Position numbers and translations under genes: made by a program. From the NCBI GenBank assembly GCA_022565155.1, contig JADFKB010000019.1:1-34525 (forward strand): DNA of 34,525 nucleotides. Reading direction: 5' to 3'. The notes below the pieces were generated by a model. The model searched no databases and had not been told where the DNA came from. It was given only the letters and a program-made list of their open reading frames with translations. Within the stretch, counting starts at the first letter, position 1, and every line of letters begins with the position of its first letter. This document shows positions 1 to 7,921 of this stretch, one piece after another. Origin of the DNA: Chloroflexota bacterium. Its GTDB lineage: Bacteria; Chloroflexota; Dehalococcoidia; DSTF01; RBG-16-68-14.

Positions 1-134
1 ACGAGCGTGGCAGGCGGCGCGGCTAGCAGGGCAGGCTCACCGCCATCGTCGTCTCGCAGCAGCAGCAGGATAACCACTGCCACACCGACTAGCAGGGCGA
101 TTACGAGTACGGGAATTGCGATTCGTTGCATCAT
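1..134 (-). CDS. N-terminus of a membrane-anchored protein (partial)
   Basis: The gene starts at an ATG-ATG pair at 129-134 and runs off the left edge, so only about 44 residues are visible. After MMQRIAIP comes one strongly hydrophobic segment (VLVIALLVGVAVVILLLL) followed by an acidic stretch (RDDDGGE) and an Ala/Pro-rich linker, the pattern of a signal anchor or uncleaved signal peptide with the bulk outside the membrane. A Shine-Dalgarno-like AAGGCGGAG lies directly upstream. It follows the lipoprotein gene on the same strand by 41 bp and may be co-transcribed with it. Nothing in the visible part identifies a family. Confidence 0.6.
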   Translation of the reverse strand, partial: MMQRIAIPVLVIALLVGVAVVILLLLRDDDGGEPALLAAPPATL

Positions 135-175
135 CTCCGCCTTAGCCGAATTCTAGCACGCGCGGAGTAGCCCTG

Positions 176-1432
176 CTAGAACGGGCAGACGTTCTCCGCG
201 TCGAACGTAGGGTTGGCGTAGCCGTACTCCCAGACCGCCTGGAAGCTATCGAGGTTGGCGGTGATGTGGTCGCGGATAGCGAGGCAGGCGCCGTGCAGGC
301 CGCCGGCGTTGGCGTACGTTGCGGCGAATACTTCACCGAGGCCGACGTTGACCGTACCGGCGTATTCGCCTAACGACTGCTCCAGTGCCGCGATCGGCTC
401 GGCTGACGACCCCCCACCGGCGAGCTGCGACAGCGCGAACCGGAAGACGGCGTAGGCGCTCAGTTCCGCCCGTTCGTTCTCCTGGAAGCCGGACTCGACC
501 AGGCTGCCGTCGGCCAGCGCGGTCCGATACGCATCTGCGGCGTCCCCGTAATTGCCTTCGTCGAAATGCAGGTCGGCGTCGCGGATCGCGAAGTAGAGAA
601 GGCCGCTAGCGTCGAAGATCGTTTCGGCTAGCTCATACAGCTCGCCGTTCCAGGCGTAGACCTCCGTGCGCGTGCGCTGTACTCCGGCGCCGACGGACGA
701 TATCGTGCCGCCGTGCAGGACGATCTCCTGAACGCCGTCGCCGTCGCGGTCTTCGAGCAGGACATCGGCGGTTTCCATGGAAATGCTTTCCTCCGGCGTG
801 AGCTGCATGTACCCGGTGAAGGCGCCGTCCGCTAGGACGTGAACCCGGACCGTGCAAGTGTGAGCGCCGCACAGTGTCGAGGTGTAGGCCAGATTTCCAG
901 CGCCGTCGCCTGTGATGTCTTCGGCGGCGACTATGGCGTGAGGCACCAGATTCGCGATTCGGTCAGACGCCCACCACGACTGGTAAACGGCCTCGTATCC
1001 TTCCTCAGTCTTGTCAAAGACGACGACGTTGGAGAACAGCGCGAAGCCGTCTTCCGATTCGGCCGTGAACAGCGCCACGACCTCGTCGTCGGCATCCGCG
1101 TCTGTGTTACCGATGAGGCAGCGCTCTTCTGGCGTCAGCGGCACGTCCGGTTCGGCCATCTGCCAGGCCGCCAGCAGCTCGGCGAGGCAGGGCAGTGCGA
1201 GAGCGGCGTCGCCCGCTTCCGTCAGGTAGGCGGCGATGGCGGCTGGATAGCTGGCGAAATCGGCCGGGCGCGGCGGCGGCTGGACGCCGGATTGCAGCGT
1301 GGCGGTGGCACCGAGCTCGCCGGTCGAATCGGGCGTCGTGCCGCCCGATTCGCCGCCGTCACGGCAACCGATCATGAACAGCAACCCGGCTGTGATGATG
1401 AGGCCAACACCAAGCGCGGTGAGGCGGTGCAT
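176..1432 (-). CDS. Putative lipoprotein with FG-GAP/VCBS-like repeats
   Basis: A 418-residue secreted lipoprotein. The start at 1432 is chosen because it gives a classical lipoprotein signal: MHR, a hydrophobic core, and a lipobox ending FMIGC with the acylated Cys at residue 23. The longer reading frame to 1510 would bury this signal. The mature part has an acidic Gly/Ser linker, then Asp-rich segments (DADADDEVV, DITGDGAGN, DRDGDGVQEIVL) typical of calcium-binding FG-GAP/VCBS beta-propeller blades, and a C-terminal helical part with a TPR-like stretch (FDEGNYGDAADAYRTAL). No enzymatic motif is seen. The role is unknown; the family link rests on motif spacing only. It is divergent from thiI. 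Confidence 0.7.
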   Translation of the reverse strand: MHRLTALGVGLIITAGLLFMIGCRDGGESGGTTPDSTGELGATATLQSGVQPPPRPADFASYPAAIAAYLTEAGDAALALPCLAELLAAWQMAEPDVPLTPEERCLIGNTDADADDEVVALFTAESEDGFALFSNVVVFDKTEEGYEAVYQSWWASDRIANLVPHAIVAAEDITGDGAGNLAYTSTLCGAHTCTVRVHVLADGAFTGYMQLTPEESISMETADVLLEDRDGDGVQEIVLHGGTISSVGAGVQRTRTEVYAWNGELYELAETIFDASGLLYFAIRDADLHFDEGNYGDAADAYRTALADGSLVESGFQENERAELSAYAVFRFALSQLAGGGSSAEPIAALEQSLGEYAGTVNVGLGEVFAATYANAGGLHGACLAIRDHITANLDSFQAVWEYGYANPTFDAENVCPF

Positions 1433-1528
1433 CGTGCTTCCAGCATACGCCTCGATCCGCCGCAGCGCTAGCGCGATCTTCCCATATACGTGCGGGCACG
1501 TGGCCGCCATCTGCTACCCTGCAACACG

Positions 1529-2773
1529 ATGACACAGGCGACACACGATACGAATTCGACCGCGCAGGAGCGGCCAGCAGGCGACCCCGATACGGAGACG
1601 GTCGTCGTCGTCCGGCTGGGCGAGATCACGCTGAAGAAGCGCAACCGTCCGCTCTTCGTGCGGCAGCTTGGCCGCAATATTAGACGGGCGCTGAGCGGCC
1701 TCGACATCCGCAGCAGCGACTGGGGGCCGCAGCGTATCGTGATCACGCCGGGGCCGCAGCTCGACTGGCCAGAGCTGCGCGAGCGGCTGCAGCGGGTCTT
1801 CGGGCTGCGCAACTTCTCGCTCTGCCGCGTGCTGCCCTGGGACATCGATATGATCCGCGAGGGCGTGCTGGCGATGGCCGCCGGGCAGAGCTTCGAGAGC
1901 TTTCGCATCACCGTCCAGCGCAGCGACAAGCGCTTCCCCGGCTCGTCGCAGGAGCTGGAGCGCGACCTGGGCGCCGCCGTCCAGCGGGCCTCCGGCGCGC
2001 GCGTCGATCTAACGCAGGCCGAGGCCAACTTCCAAGTCGAGATCATGCCGCACGGGGCGTATCTCCACACCGAGCGCGTCCAGGGGCCCGGCGGGCTGCC
2101 GGTCGGCGTGAGCGGCCGCGTCGTCTCGCTGCTCTCCGGCGGCATCGATTCGCCGGTGGCGGCGTGGCGGACGATGAGCCGTGGCTGCGAGGTGGTGTTC
2201 GTCCACTTCCAGTCGTTCCCCTTCCTGGACGCCTCCTCTCGCGACAAGGCGATCTCGCTCGTCCGGCAGCTCACACGCTGGCAGTACAAGAGCCGGCTGC
2301 ACGTCGTCTCGTTCGGCGATGTCCAGCAGCAGATCGTCGCCTCCTGCCCGCCGCCGCTACGGGTGGTGCTCTATCGCCGGTTCATGCTTCGCATCGCGCA
2401 GTCGATCGCCGAGCGCGAGCGAGCGGAAGCGCTGGTGACAGGCGAGAGCCTGGGCCAGGTCTCGTCGCAGACGCTGTCAAACATTGCGACGATCGCGCAG
2501 GCGGCGACGCTGCCGGTGCTGCGGCCGCTGGTGGGCCGCGACAAGGAGGAGATCATCAGCGAGGCGAGGCGCGTGGGCACGTACGAGACGTCGATCGAGC
2601 CCGACCAGGACTGCTGCACGCTCTTCGTGCCGCGCAACCCGGCGACGCACAGCAAGATTGCCGACGCTGAGTCGGCCGAGGAGGCGCTCGATGTGCAGGC
2701 GCTGGTGAAGCAGGGCCTGTCGAACGTTGAGACGCTGAACTTTTCGTGGCCGGAGAAGACAGGAGATGAGTAG
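1529..2773 (+). CDS. thiI: tRNA 4-thiouridine sulfurtransferase ThiI
   Basis: A 414-residue ThiI. ThiI adenylates U8 of tRNA and replaces its oxygen with sulfur to give 4-thiouridine; in many bacteria it also supplies sulfur for thiazole synthesis. The order is an N-terminal ferredoxin-like region (VVRLGEITLKKRNR), a THUMP domain (roughly residues 60-180), then the PP-loop ATP-pyrophosphatase with SGGIDSP at 203-209 and the family C-terminal motif DQDCCTLFVPRNPATHSK. There is no rhodanese domain, so a separate cysteine desulfurase must deliver the sulfur, as in Bacillus-type ThiI. The start at 1529 removes 13 unlikely leader residues; no strong Shine-Dalgarno is visible. Confidence 0.93.
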   Translation: MTQATHDTNSTAQERPAGDPDTETVVVVRLGEITLKKRNRPLFVRQLGRNIRRALSGLDIRSSDWGPQRIVITPGPQLDWPELRERLQRVFGLRNFSLCRVLPWDIDMIREGVLAMAAGQSFESFRITVQRSDKRFPGSSQELERDLGAAVQRASGARVDLTQAEANFQVEIMPHGAYLHTERVQGPGGLPVGVSGRVVSLLSGGIDSPVAAWRTMSRGCEVVFVHFQSFPFLDASSRDKAISLVRQLTRWQYKSRLHVVSFGDVQQQIVASCPPPLRVVLYRRFMLRIAQSIAERERAEALVTGESLGQVSSQTLSNIATIAQAATLPVLRPLVGRDKEEIISEARRVGTYETSIEPDQDCCTLFVPRNPATHSKIADAESAEEALDVQALVKQGLSNVETLNFSWPEKTGDE

Positions 2774-2775
2774 CG

Positions 2776-2877
2776 ATGCCTCAGCTTGACGGCAGAGTCG
2801 CGATCGTCACCGGTGGCGGCGTGCTCACCGGCATGATGATCAACCGCGAACTCTTCGTCACCCAGCCCGAAGGCTAA
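2776..2877 (+). pseudogene. Gutted short-chain dehydrogenase remnant
   Basis: A 33-codon open frame with its own GGAG site, two bases after the thiI stop. The first 15 residues (MPQLDGRVAIVTGGG) are the classic first beta strand and glycine-rich start of a short-chain dehydrogenase/reductase Rossmann fold. They join directly to about 18 residues (VLTGMMINRELFVTQPEG) that look like the extreme C-terminus of an SDR. Everything between, including the Ser/Tyr-Lys active site, is missing, which suggests an in-frame internal deletion of a gene of roughly 250 codons. Whether the peptide is still made is unknown. The assignment of the tail is inference. Confidence 0.5.
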
Positions 2878-2884
2878 CGCCACC

Positions 2885-3748
2885 GTGCCCGACGCTGCGA
2901 AGACCGAGACGAAGCGCGCCGTAGCCGCCGCCGTGCGAGGGGAGAACGGCCGCGTCCTCGCCGTGCGCCGGCCAGACGAGCCGGGCGAGGAGCTGCCAGG
3001 CGTCTGGGGGCTGCCAGCCGTGACGCTGCGGGAGGGCGAGTCGCCGGAGGACGGCGTCCGGCGTCTGGGCCGCGAGAAGCTGGGCGTCGATCTGACGCCG
3101 CTGGAGTCGCTGGCCGAGGGAGAACAGCGGCGAGACGGCTACGTTCTGCATATGAACGTGTTCGCGGCATCGATGACCGGCGAACCGCGCCTGCCGCCGC
3201 GCACAGGCGACAACACGGCTACGCTGTACGAGGCCATCGATTGGCTGGAGGCGCCGGCGCTGCAGCCGGCGGCGGAAGCGGGCTCGCTCTGCTGCGAGTT
3301 GTTTCTAGCCCCTCACCCCCGCCCCTCTCCCGCGAGCGGGAGAGGGGTGGAAATCGAAGAGAATTCCAACCGGCGTGGACAAGAGCGGTTGCGTATCCCG
3401 CCCGGCTTGCGTCGCCGGATGATCGAAGTTGCTCGCGCGTATCGCAAAGAGCCAACCCGAAGCGAATCCATGCTATGGCAGGAACTACGAAATAGGAAGC
3501 TCAATGATCGGAAATTTCGCCGTCAGCGCCCTATTGGCCCTTTTGTCGTCGATTTTTATTGCGCACAGGAACAGCTTGTTGTTGAGGTGGACGGCCCAAT
3601 TCACACAGTCCAACGAGCGGCGGATCAAGAACGACAGGAATTACTGGAAAAGACAGGAGTGCGAGTTGTGAGAATCTCGGACGAACAGGTAGAAAACGAT
3701 ATCGAGTCCGTATTGACCATAATACGATCACGCTTTCGGCCTTCCTGA
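2885..3748 (+). CDS. Nudix-fold protein fused to a DUF559 endonuclease-like domain
   Basis: 287 residues from a GTG start. Residues about 10-135 form a Nudix domain, but its box is degenerate: where REUxEE is expected the protein reads RLGREK, so two of the usual metal-binding glutamates are lost. Residues about 142-154 (APHPRPSPASGRG) are simply the translation of an interspersed palindrome. Residues about 170-285 are a complete DUF559 domain of the Vsr/restriction-endonuclease-like fold: RSESMLWQELRNR, KFRRQRPIGPFVVDFYC, LVVEVDG, and a final VRVVRISDEQV. The DUF559 half is visibly lower in GC than its neighbours. An in-frame GTG at 3347 or ATG at 3419 could start a separate nuclease. I infer a DUF559 cassette that landed in the 3' end of the Nudix gene. 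Confidence 0.75.
   Translation: MPDAAKTETKRAVAAAVRGENGRVLAVRRPDEPGEELPGVWGLPAVTLREGESPEDGVRRLGREKLGVDLTPLESLAEGEQRRDGYVLHMNVFAASMTGEPRLPPRTGDNTATLYEAIDWLEAPALQPAAEAGSLCCELFLAPHPRPSPASGRGVEIEENSNRRGQERLRIPPGLRRRMIEVARAYRKEPTRSESMLWQELRNRKLNDRKFRRQRPIGPFVVDFYCAQEQLVVEVDGPIHTVQRAADQERQELLEKTGVRVVRISDEQVENDIESVLTIIRSRFRPS
3309..3347 (+). repeat. REP-like palindrome, left border of the DUF559 cassette
   Basis: CCCTCACCCCCG followed by a perfect 12-bp stem (3322-3333 pairing with 3336-3347, CCCCTCTCCCGC with GCGGGAGAGGGG) and a two-base loop. It is translated in frame inside the Nudix/DUF559 fusion. The same element, inverted, lies at 3775-3813. Confidence 0.85.
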
Positions 3749-3774
3749 TAAGACCCGCATCCGAGACACGTTCA

Positions 3775-3813
3775 CCCCTCTCCCGTGTGCGGGAGAGGGG
3801 GCAGGGGTGAGGG
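3775..3813 (-). repeat. REP-like palindrome, right border of the DUF559 cassette (inverted copy)
   Basis: An 11-bp stem (3775-3785 with 3790-3800) and loop TGTG, followed by GCAGGGGTGAGGG. Read on the minus strand it matches the element at 3309 with a few changes in the loop and linker. It lies between the DUF559 stop (3748) and the stop of the convergent LLM gene (3819), so it could also terminate both transcripts. Confidence 0.8.
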
Positions 3814-3818
3814 CTCCG

Positions 3819-4835
3819 CTACGCCGCCTGGAGCTGCTTGATCATCTCCTTCAGCCGCTCCTCATCGTCTGGGTTGCGCGTGGGGATGGAGAAGGTGACC
3901 CGGTCGATCACGCCTTCGCATTTCTCCTTGATCATCGGGATGATCTTGTCGTAGGTACCGATGACCCCGAACTCTTGCAGCATGTCGTCGGTGACCTTCT
4001 TCGCCATCTCCTGCCACTTGCCTTCGATCGAGAGCGTGAACAGCTCCTGGTTCAGGTCGCCCCAGCCCTCGATGTCGAGCACCGGCTTGTAGGTGCGCGT
4101 GGAGGCGTAGAACGAGAGCTGCTGGCGCACGGGCTCCATCGCCTTCGCTACATCTTCCTCTGTCTCGCCGGTCATGACGAAGCCGAGACCGCAGATCTCG
4201 ATCTCTTTCCGGTCACGGCCGGCCTTCTTCGCGCCCTTCTCGATGTTGGGCAGGATCACCTCTCGCAAGTACTTAGGCGTGTTGAAGCCGTGCAGCTTGA
4301 TGCCGTCGCACACCTGGCCGACGAGGCGGCAGTTGTACGGGTTGATCGCGGAGATGTGGATCGGGATGTCGGGGTGGTCGATAGGCCCGGGATTGAAGAA
4401 CGGCGAGGTGAGGGTGTAGCGGTAGTGCTCGCTCTCGAACTCCGGGCGCGTGCCGTTCTGCCAGGAGTCGAAGATAGCGCGCATCGTCAGGACGTAGTCG
4501 CGCAGGCGAGGGCCGGGCGGCACCCAGTCTATGCCGTAGCGGCGGACGATGTGGCCCTTCACCTGCGTGCCCAGCCCGACGACGAATCGGCCATCCGACG
4601 CTTTCTGCAGGTCCCAGGCGACCTGCGCCGTCGCCATGGGGCTGCGCGGGAAGGCGATTGCGACCGCCGTGCCGAGCCTGATGCGCTCCGTGTGTTCCGC
4701 TGCCAGCGCGTGGGCGAGAAACGGGTCGTGGCCCGTCTCCGGCGTAAAGGCGCCGTCGTAGCCGAGCGCTTCGGCCTTGCGCGCGGCCTCCGGCACCAGC
4801 TTCAAGTCAAGCGGCAGTCCAGTATCGACTTTCAT
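3819..4835 (-). CDS. LLM-class F420-dependent oxidoreductase (TIGR03617-like)
   Basis: A 338-residue luciferase-like monooxygenase-fold enzyme. Family members use F420 or flavin for hydride transfer to small organic substrates in the cytoplasm. MKVDTGLPLDLKLVPEAARKAE at the start, the LGTAVAIAFPRSPMATAQVAWDLQ stretch, GRFVVGLGTQVKGHIVRRYG and the C-terminal GTYDKIIPMIKEK match the F420-dependent LLM subgroup. The start at 4835 is preferred because AGGAGG precedes it at good spacing; the longer frame to 4877 has no such site. The substrate cannot be told from sequence. It is divergent from the dockerin protein gene and convergent with the DUF559 cassette. Confidence 0.85.
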   Translation of the reverse strand: MKVDTGLPLDLKLVPEAARKAEALGYDGAFTPETGHDPFLAHALAAEHTERIRLGTAVAIAFPRSPMATAQVAWDLQKASDGRFVVGLGTQVKGHIVRRYGIDWVPPGPRLRDYVLTMRAIFDSWQNGTRPEFESEHYRYTLTSPFFNPGPIDHPDIPIHISAINPYNCRLVGQVCDGIKLHGFNTPKYLREVILPNIEKGAKKAGRDRKEIEICGLGFVMTGETEEDVAKAMEPVRQQLSFYASTRTYKPVLDIEGWGDLNQELFTLSIEGKWQEMAKKVTDDMLQEFGVIGTYDKIIPMIKEKCEGVIDRVTFSIPTRNPDDEERLKEMIKQLQAA

Positions 4836-4882
4836 CGTAGCCTCCTGTGCGTGCGTGTAGCCCGGGGTTACCAGCAATCGGA

Positions 4883-4911
4883 AGCATACGATGTGTAGGG
4901 GCGGGGGGCAA
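4883..4911 (-). promoter_or_regulatory. Candidate promoter of the LLM oxidoreductase gene
   Basis: On the minus strand, TTGCCC (4906-4911), a 17-bp spacer and TATGCT (4883-4888), about 48 bp upstream of the start at 4835. The -35 is only a partial match. Confidence 0.4.
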
Positions 4912-4917
4912 GGCTAC

Positions 4918-4948
4918 TTGACAGCCATAGCCCGGAGAAACGTATACT
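4918..4948 (+). promoter_or_regulatory. Candidate sigma-70-type promoter of the dockerin protein gene
   Basis: TTGACA (4918-4923) and TATACT (4943-4948) with a 19-bp spacer, slightly longer than ideal. Transcription would begin near 4955, downstream of the GTG at 4950, which supports a start at 4971 or 4977 instead. Confidence 0.55.
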
Positions 4949-4976
4949 GGTGCGATTCAGGGCGGAGGCGATGCTC

Positions 4977-6248
4977 ATGCTAACTCACAATATTGCCCGA
5001 AACTGCATGGTTCTGCTGCTACTGGCCATCGCGGCCGGCTTGTCCCTGTTGCCGGGCGATAACGCCGATGCGCAGGAGGAGATCGACATCTCCGGCGAGT
5101 GGACTATTACACTAGAAGGCGATCTAGTGACGCAGTGCTCACTTCGTATCCTTCAATCCGATCTCGACCTTACAGTGAACATCGACTGTCGTGGATTCGA
5201 CCCTTGGACTGTAACCGGCAGCATCGAACCCGCTACTGGAAGCTTCAACGTCCGTAGCGACATTTTTGCGTTGCGGGTCAGGCTAGAGGGAACTGTCGCC
5301 GCCAGTGGGGACGAGATCGGCGGCACCTGGAGTATCGGAGGCGCTCTTGCCGGTTCGTTCACCGGTGCACCGGCTCTTGACCCGCCGGTGGAGCGACCTC
5401 CGGATCCGCCAGTCGTTAACTTGGTTGGTGGGTGGAACTTCGGCATTACAATCGCTCCAAGTATTGAATCCAATGATGAGGTGATCTGTCCGAGCGGCAT
5501 TCAGCAGGCGGGCACAGAACTGTACGTCGTGCTTTCGTGCTTCGGAGATAGTGCAATGCGTGGGCTTATCGAACCGGCGACCAACCGCGTTATCCTGATC
5601 GGTACGGCATTGGGACAACCGATAGTGTTCGAAGGTATTGCGTCCGAAGATGGTGATTCGCTAGAAGGCGATGCGCTGGCCGCCGAATTCGTCCCCGTTG
5701 ACGTTGTCGCAATCCGCAAAGACCGGTCACCGGACTTCTTGGATCTGACCGGCACGTGGAGCCTGGAGTTGGAACCGTTAGAGAATGAGCAGAACGAATC
5801 CGCGTTCTCAGACAGATGCACCGCCACCTTCCAGCAGCGGCTCGGCATACTCTCCACCACGATCAACTGCCAGACGCTTGGCATGACTACGCTCTCCGGA
5901 CAAATTAACCCCATCAGTGGAGACTTCTTCATCACCAGCACGCTGGAATCGTCAGACAGCGGCTTCGTGGGTACCGCCTCCCCCGGAGGCGGCTTCATCT
6001 TGGGCGTTTGGGCTGATCGCATACGCGACGTCGGCGGAGGTTTCAGAGCGCTACGAACAAGCGGGCCTGTCGGCGATGTGAATTGCGACGCAGCCGTGAA
6101 CAGTATCGACGCGGCGCTCGTCTTACAATTCGATGCTCGGCTCACCGACTCGCTAGCCTGTCCAGAGTTCGCGGACATGAACGCAAGCCAAGACATCAAC
6201 AGCATCGACGCCGCGCTGATCCTCCAGCGCGTCGCCGGCTTGATATAG
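4977..6248 (+). CDS. Secreted protein with three GxW-type repeats and a C-terminal dockerin type I domain
   Basis: 423 residues, exported. The N-terminus carries a signal peptide (VLLLLAIAAGLSLLPGDNADA, cleavage probably after ADA). Three similar beta-rich repeats follow, each opening with a GxW motif (DISGEWTITLE, NLVGGWNFGIT, DLTGTWSLELE), with paired cysteines and an IEPATG/INPISG turn. The last ~57 residues are a two-copy dockerin: GDVNCDAAVNSIDAALVLQ and ADMNASQDINSIDAALILQR, both with Asp/Asn calcium-loop positions and a following helix. Dockerins bind cohesins in cellulosomes, but in this kind of bacterium the partner is unknown. GGAGG lies 8 bp before 4977, and an ATG at 4971 is the alternative start. 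Confidence 0.75.
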   Translation: MLTHNIARNCMVLLLLAIAAGLSLLPGDNADAQEEIDISGEWTITLEGDLVTQCSLRILQSDLDLTVNIDCRGFDPWTVTGSIEPATGSFNVRSDIFALRVRLEGTVAASGDEIGGTWSIGGALAGSFTGAPALDPPVERPPDPPVVNLVGGWNFGITIAPSIESNDEVICPSGIQQAGTELYVVLSCFGDSAMRGLIEPATNRVILIGTALGQPIVFEGIASEDGDSLEGDALAAEFVPVDVVAIRKDRSPDFLDLTGTWSLELEPLENEQNESAFSDRCTATFQQRLGILSTTINCQTLGMTTLSGQINPISGDFFITSTLESSDSGFVGTASPGGGFILGVWADRIRDVGGGFRALRTSGPVGDVNCDAAVNSIDAALVLQFDARLTDSLACPEFADMNASQDINSIDAALILQRVAGLI

Positions 6249-6362
6249 TACGCGTCCGACACATCCGCCTGCCGCCCGCCACTCCCCCTCCGTGGTAGAC
6301 TATCGCTGCCCTGATGCCGCGCTGCCGCGGACTCGCCCTGGCAGATGTAAAGGAGCCTCCCC

Positions 6363-7250
6363 ATGCGCTCGACCCGCGACCCACGACCCTCGACCCTTCT
6401 CCGCCGCATGCTGGACGAGCCGGAGATCGTCGTCCTGCCCGGCGCCTACGACGCCCTCACCGCCCGGCTGGCCGAGCGCGCCGGCTTCAGCGCCGTCTTC
6501 ACGACCGGCTTCGGATTCGCGGCGACGGTGCTGGGCATGCCGGACTTCGGGCTGCTGACGGCGTCCGAGACGCTGGACCGCGTCCGCCACGTCGTGCGTG
6601 CCATCGATGTGCCGCTGGTGGCCGACATGGACACGGGCTACGGCAACGCGCTGAACACGGTGCGCACGGTGCGCGAGTGCGTGGCGCTGGGCGTCGGCGG
6701 CATCATATTAGAGGACCAGGAGTGGCCGAAGAAGTGCGGGCACTTCGAGGGCAAGCGCGTGATCCCGGCCGAAGAGCAGGCGGCGAAGCTGCGGGCAGCC
6801 GCCGACGCCCGCGACGGCGACGACCTGGTGATCATCGGTCGCACTGACGCGCGGCAGCCGCTGGGCCTGGAGGAGGCGATCCGGCGCGGCAAGATGTATC
6901 GGGACGCCGGCGCTGACGTTGTCTTCGTCGAAGCGCCGCAGTCTGAAGACGAGCTGCGGGAGGTGGCGCGGGAGATACCCGGCACGCCGCTCTTCGCCAA
7001 CATGATCGAAGGCGGCCAAACGCCGCTGCTCAGCTCGGCGGAGCTGCAAGCGCTGGGCTACAGCATGGTCGTCTACCCGCTCTCGGCGCTCTTCTCGGCG
7101 ACGAAGGCGGTGCAGGAGACGTACCGCGTGCTGTACGAGGAGAAATCGACCGCGTCGCGGCAGGACGCGCTGACCGGCTTCTCTGAGTTCGAGGAGATCA
7201 TCGGCGTGCCGGACTGGCGGGAGCTGGAGCGCCGCTACGTGGTGGAGTAG
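6363..7250 (+). CDS. Isocitrate lyase/PEP mutase superfamily enzyme
   Basis: A 295-residue TIM-barrel enzyme of the isocitrate lyase/phosphoenolpyruvate mutase superfamily, which makes or breaks C-C or P-C bonds of alpha-oxocarboxylates using Mg2+. Visible signatures are GAYDALTARLAERAGF near the start, ADMDTGYG at 87-94 (metal ligands) and the active-site loop KKCGH at 123-127 with EDQ just before it, which favours a lyase (methylisocitrate lyase, oxaloacetate decarboxylase or similar) over a mutase. AGGAG precedes the ATG by 7 bp. It ends five bases from the convergent translin gene. The exact substrate is not determined. Confidence 0.85.
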   Translation: MRSTRDPRPSTLLRRMLDEPEIVVLPGAYDALTARLAERAGFSAVFTTGFGFAATVLGMPDFGLLTASETLDRVRHVVRAIDVPLVADMDTGYGNALNTVRTVRECVALGVGGIILEDQEWPKKCGHFEGKRVIPAEEQAAKLRAAADARDGDDLVIIGRTDARQPLGLEEAIRRGKMYRDAGADVVFVEAPQSEDELREVAREIPGTPLFANMIEGGQTPLLSSAELQALGYSMVVYPLSALFSATKAVQETYRVLYEEKSTASRQDALTGFSEFEEIIGVPDWRELERRYVVE

Positions 7251-7255
7251 GCGAA

Positions 7256-7897
7256 CTAGCCCATCCTGTCCTGGAACTCGGAGAGCTTCTGCTCCAGGTC
7301 ACGCTGGCGGACGGAGAGGGTCAGGTCGCCGCGGGTGCGCTCTAAGATGCCGCGCGTGGCGTCCGTGGTGCGGCGCAAGCCGCCGGTCATCGCATCCGGG
7401 TAGTCGACCGTGACGAGCACGCCGTAGATATCGTCCATGGCGGCGAGGACCCGTTCGCAGTGCTCAACGTCGCCCTTGCGCAGCCTATCCAACAGGTGGC
7501 GTCGCAGCTCGCCCACGGTCTCGCCCAGGCCGTTCAGGTAGGCGGACGGGCCCGCTTCCAGCTCCTCGGGCGTGGGCAGGGGCCGGCCGGCGATGACAGC
7601 GAGCGTCGTGCACGCTTCCACGTACTCTTTCAGCGCATCGTGGACGAAGCCGGCGTGGTAGATGTCCGGGTGGTCGGAGAGCGCAAGGCGCGCCTCGTCG
7701 AGCTGGCTGCGGGCGCTCTCGATCAGCTCCTCCGCCTGCGCGAAGTCCTCCCGATGCACGGCGCGGATGGCGTTGGCGGAGTGGCGAAGCGCGGCGCGGC
7801 AGAGCGGCAGAGCGCGTTCGCGGGCGGCGTTCTTCGCGACGAAGATCGCGTGCGCGCCTTCCATGATCGGCTCTAGCTGTGCGCCGATGTTATCCAC
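7256..7897 (-). CDS. Translin-family RNA-binding protein
   Basis: 213 residues from a GTG start with AAGGA upstream. It is almost entirely helical and matches the bacterial/archaeal translin family (COG2178): an N-terminal arm, LRHSANAIRAVHREDF, HAGFVHDALKEYVEA, YLNGLGETVGELRRHLLDRLRKGD, MDDIYGVLVTVDYPDAMTGGLRRTTDATRGILERTRGDLT. Eukaryotic translin and TRAX form the C3PO RNA-processing complex; the bacterial role is not established. It lies 24 bp after two FmdB zinc-ribbon genes on the same strand and is likely in one transcript with them. Confidence 0.85.
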   Translation of the reverse strand: MDNIGAQLEPIMEGAHAIFVAKNAARERALPLCRAALRHSANAIRAVHREDFAQAEELIESARSQLDEARLALSDHPDIYHAGFVHDALKEYVEACTTLAVIAGRPLPTPEELEAGPSAYLNGLGETVGELRRHLLDRLRKGDVEHCERVLAAMDDIYGVLVTVDYPDAMTGGLRRTTDATRGILERTRGDLTLSVRQRDLEQKLSEFQDRMG

Positions 7898-7921
7898 GTG
7901 AGCGTCCTTGCTAACGAGCCG

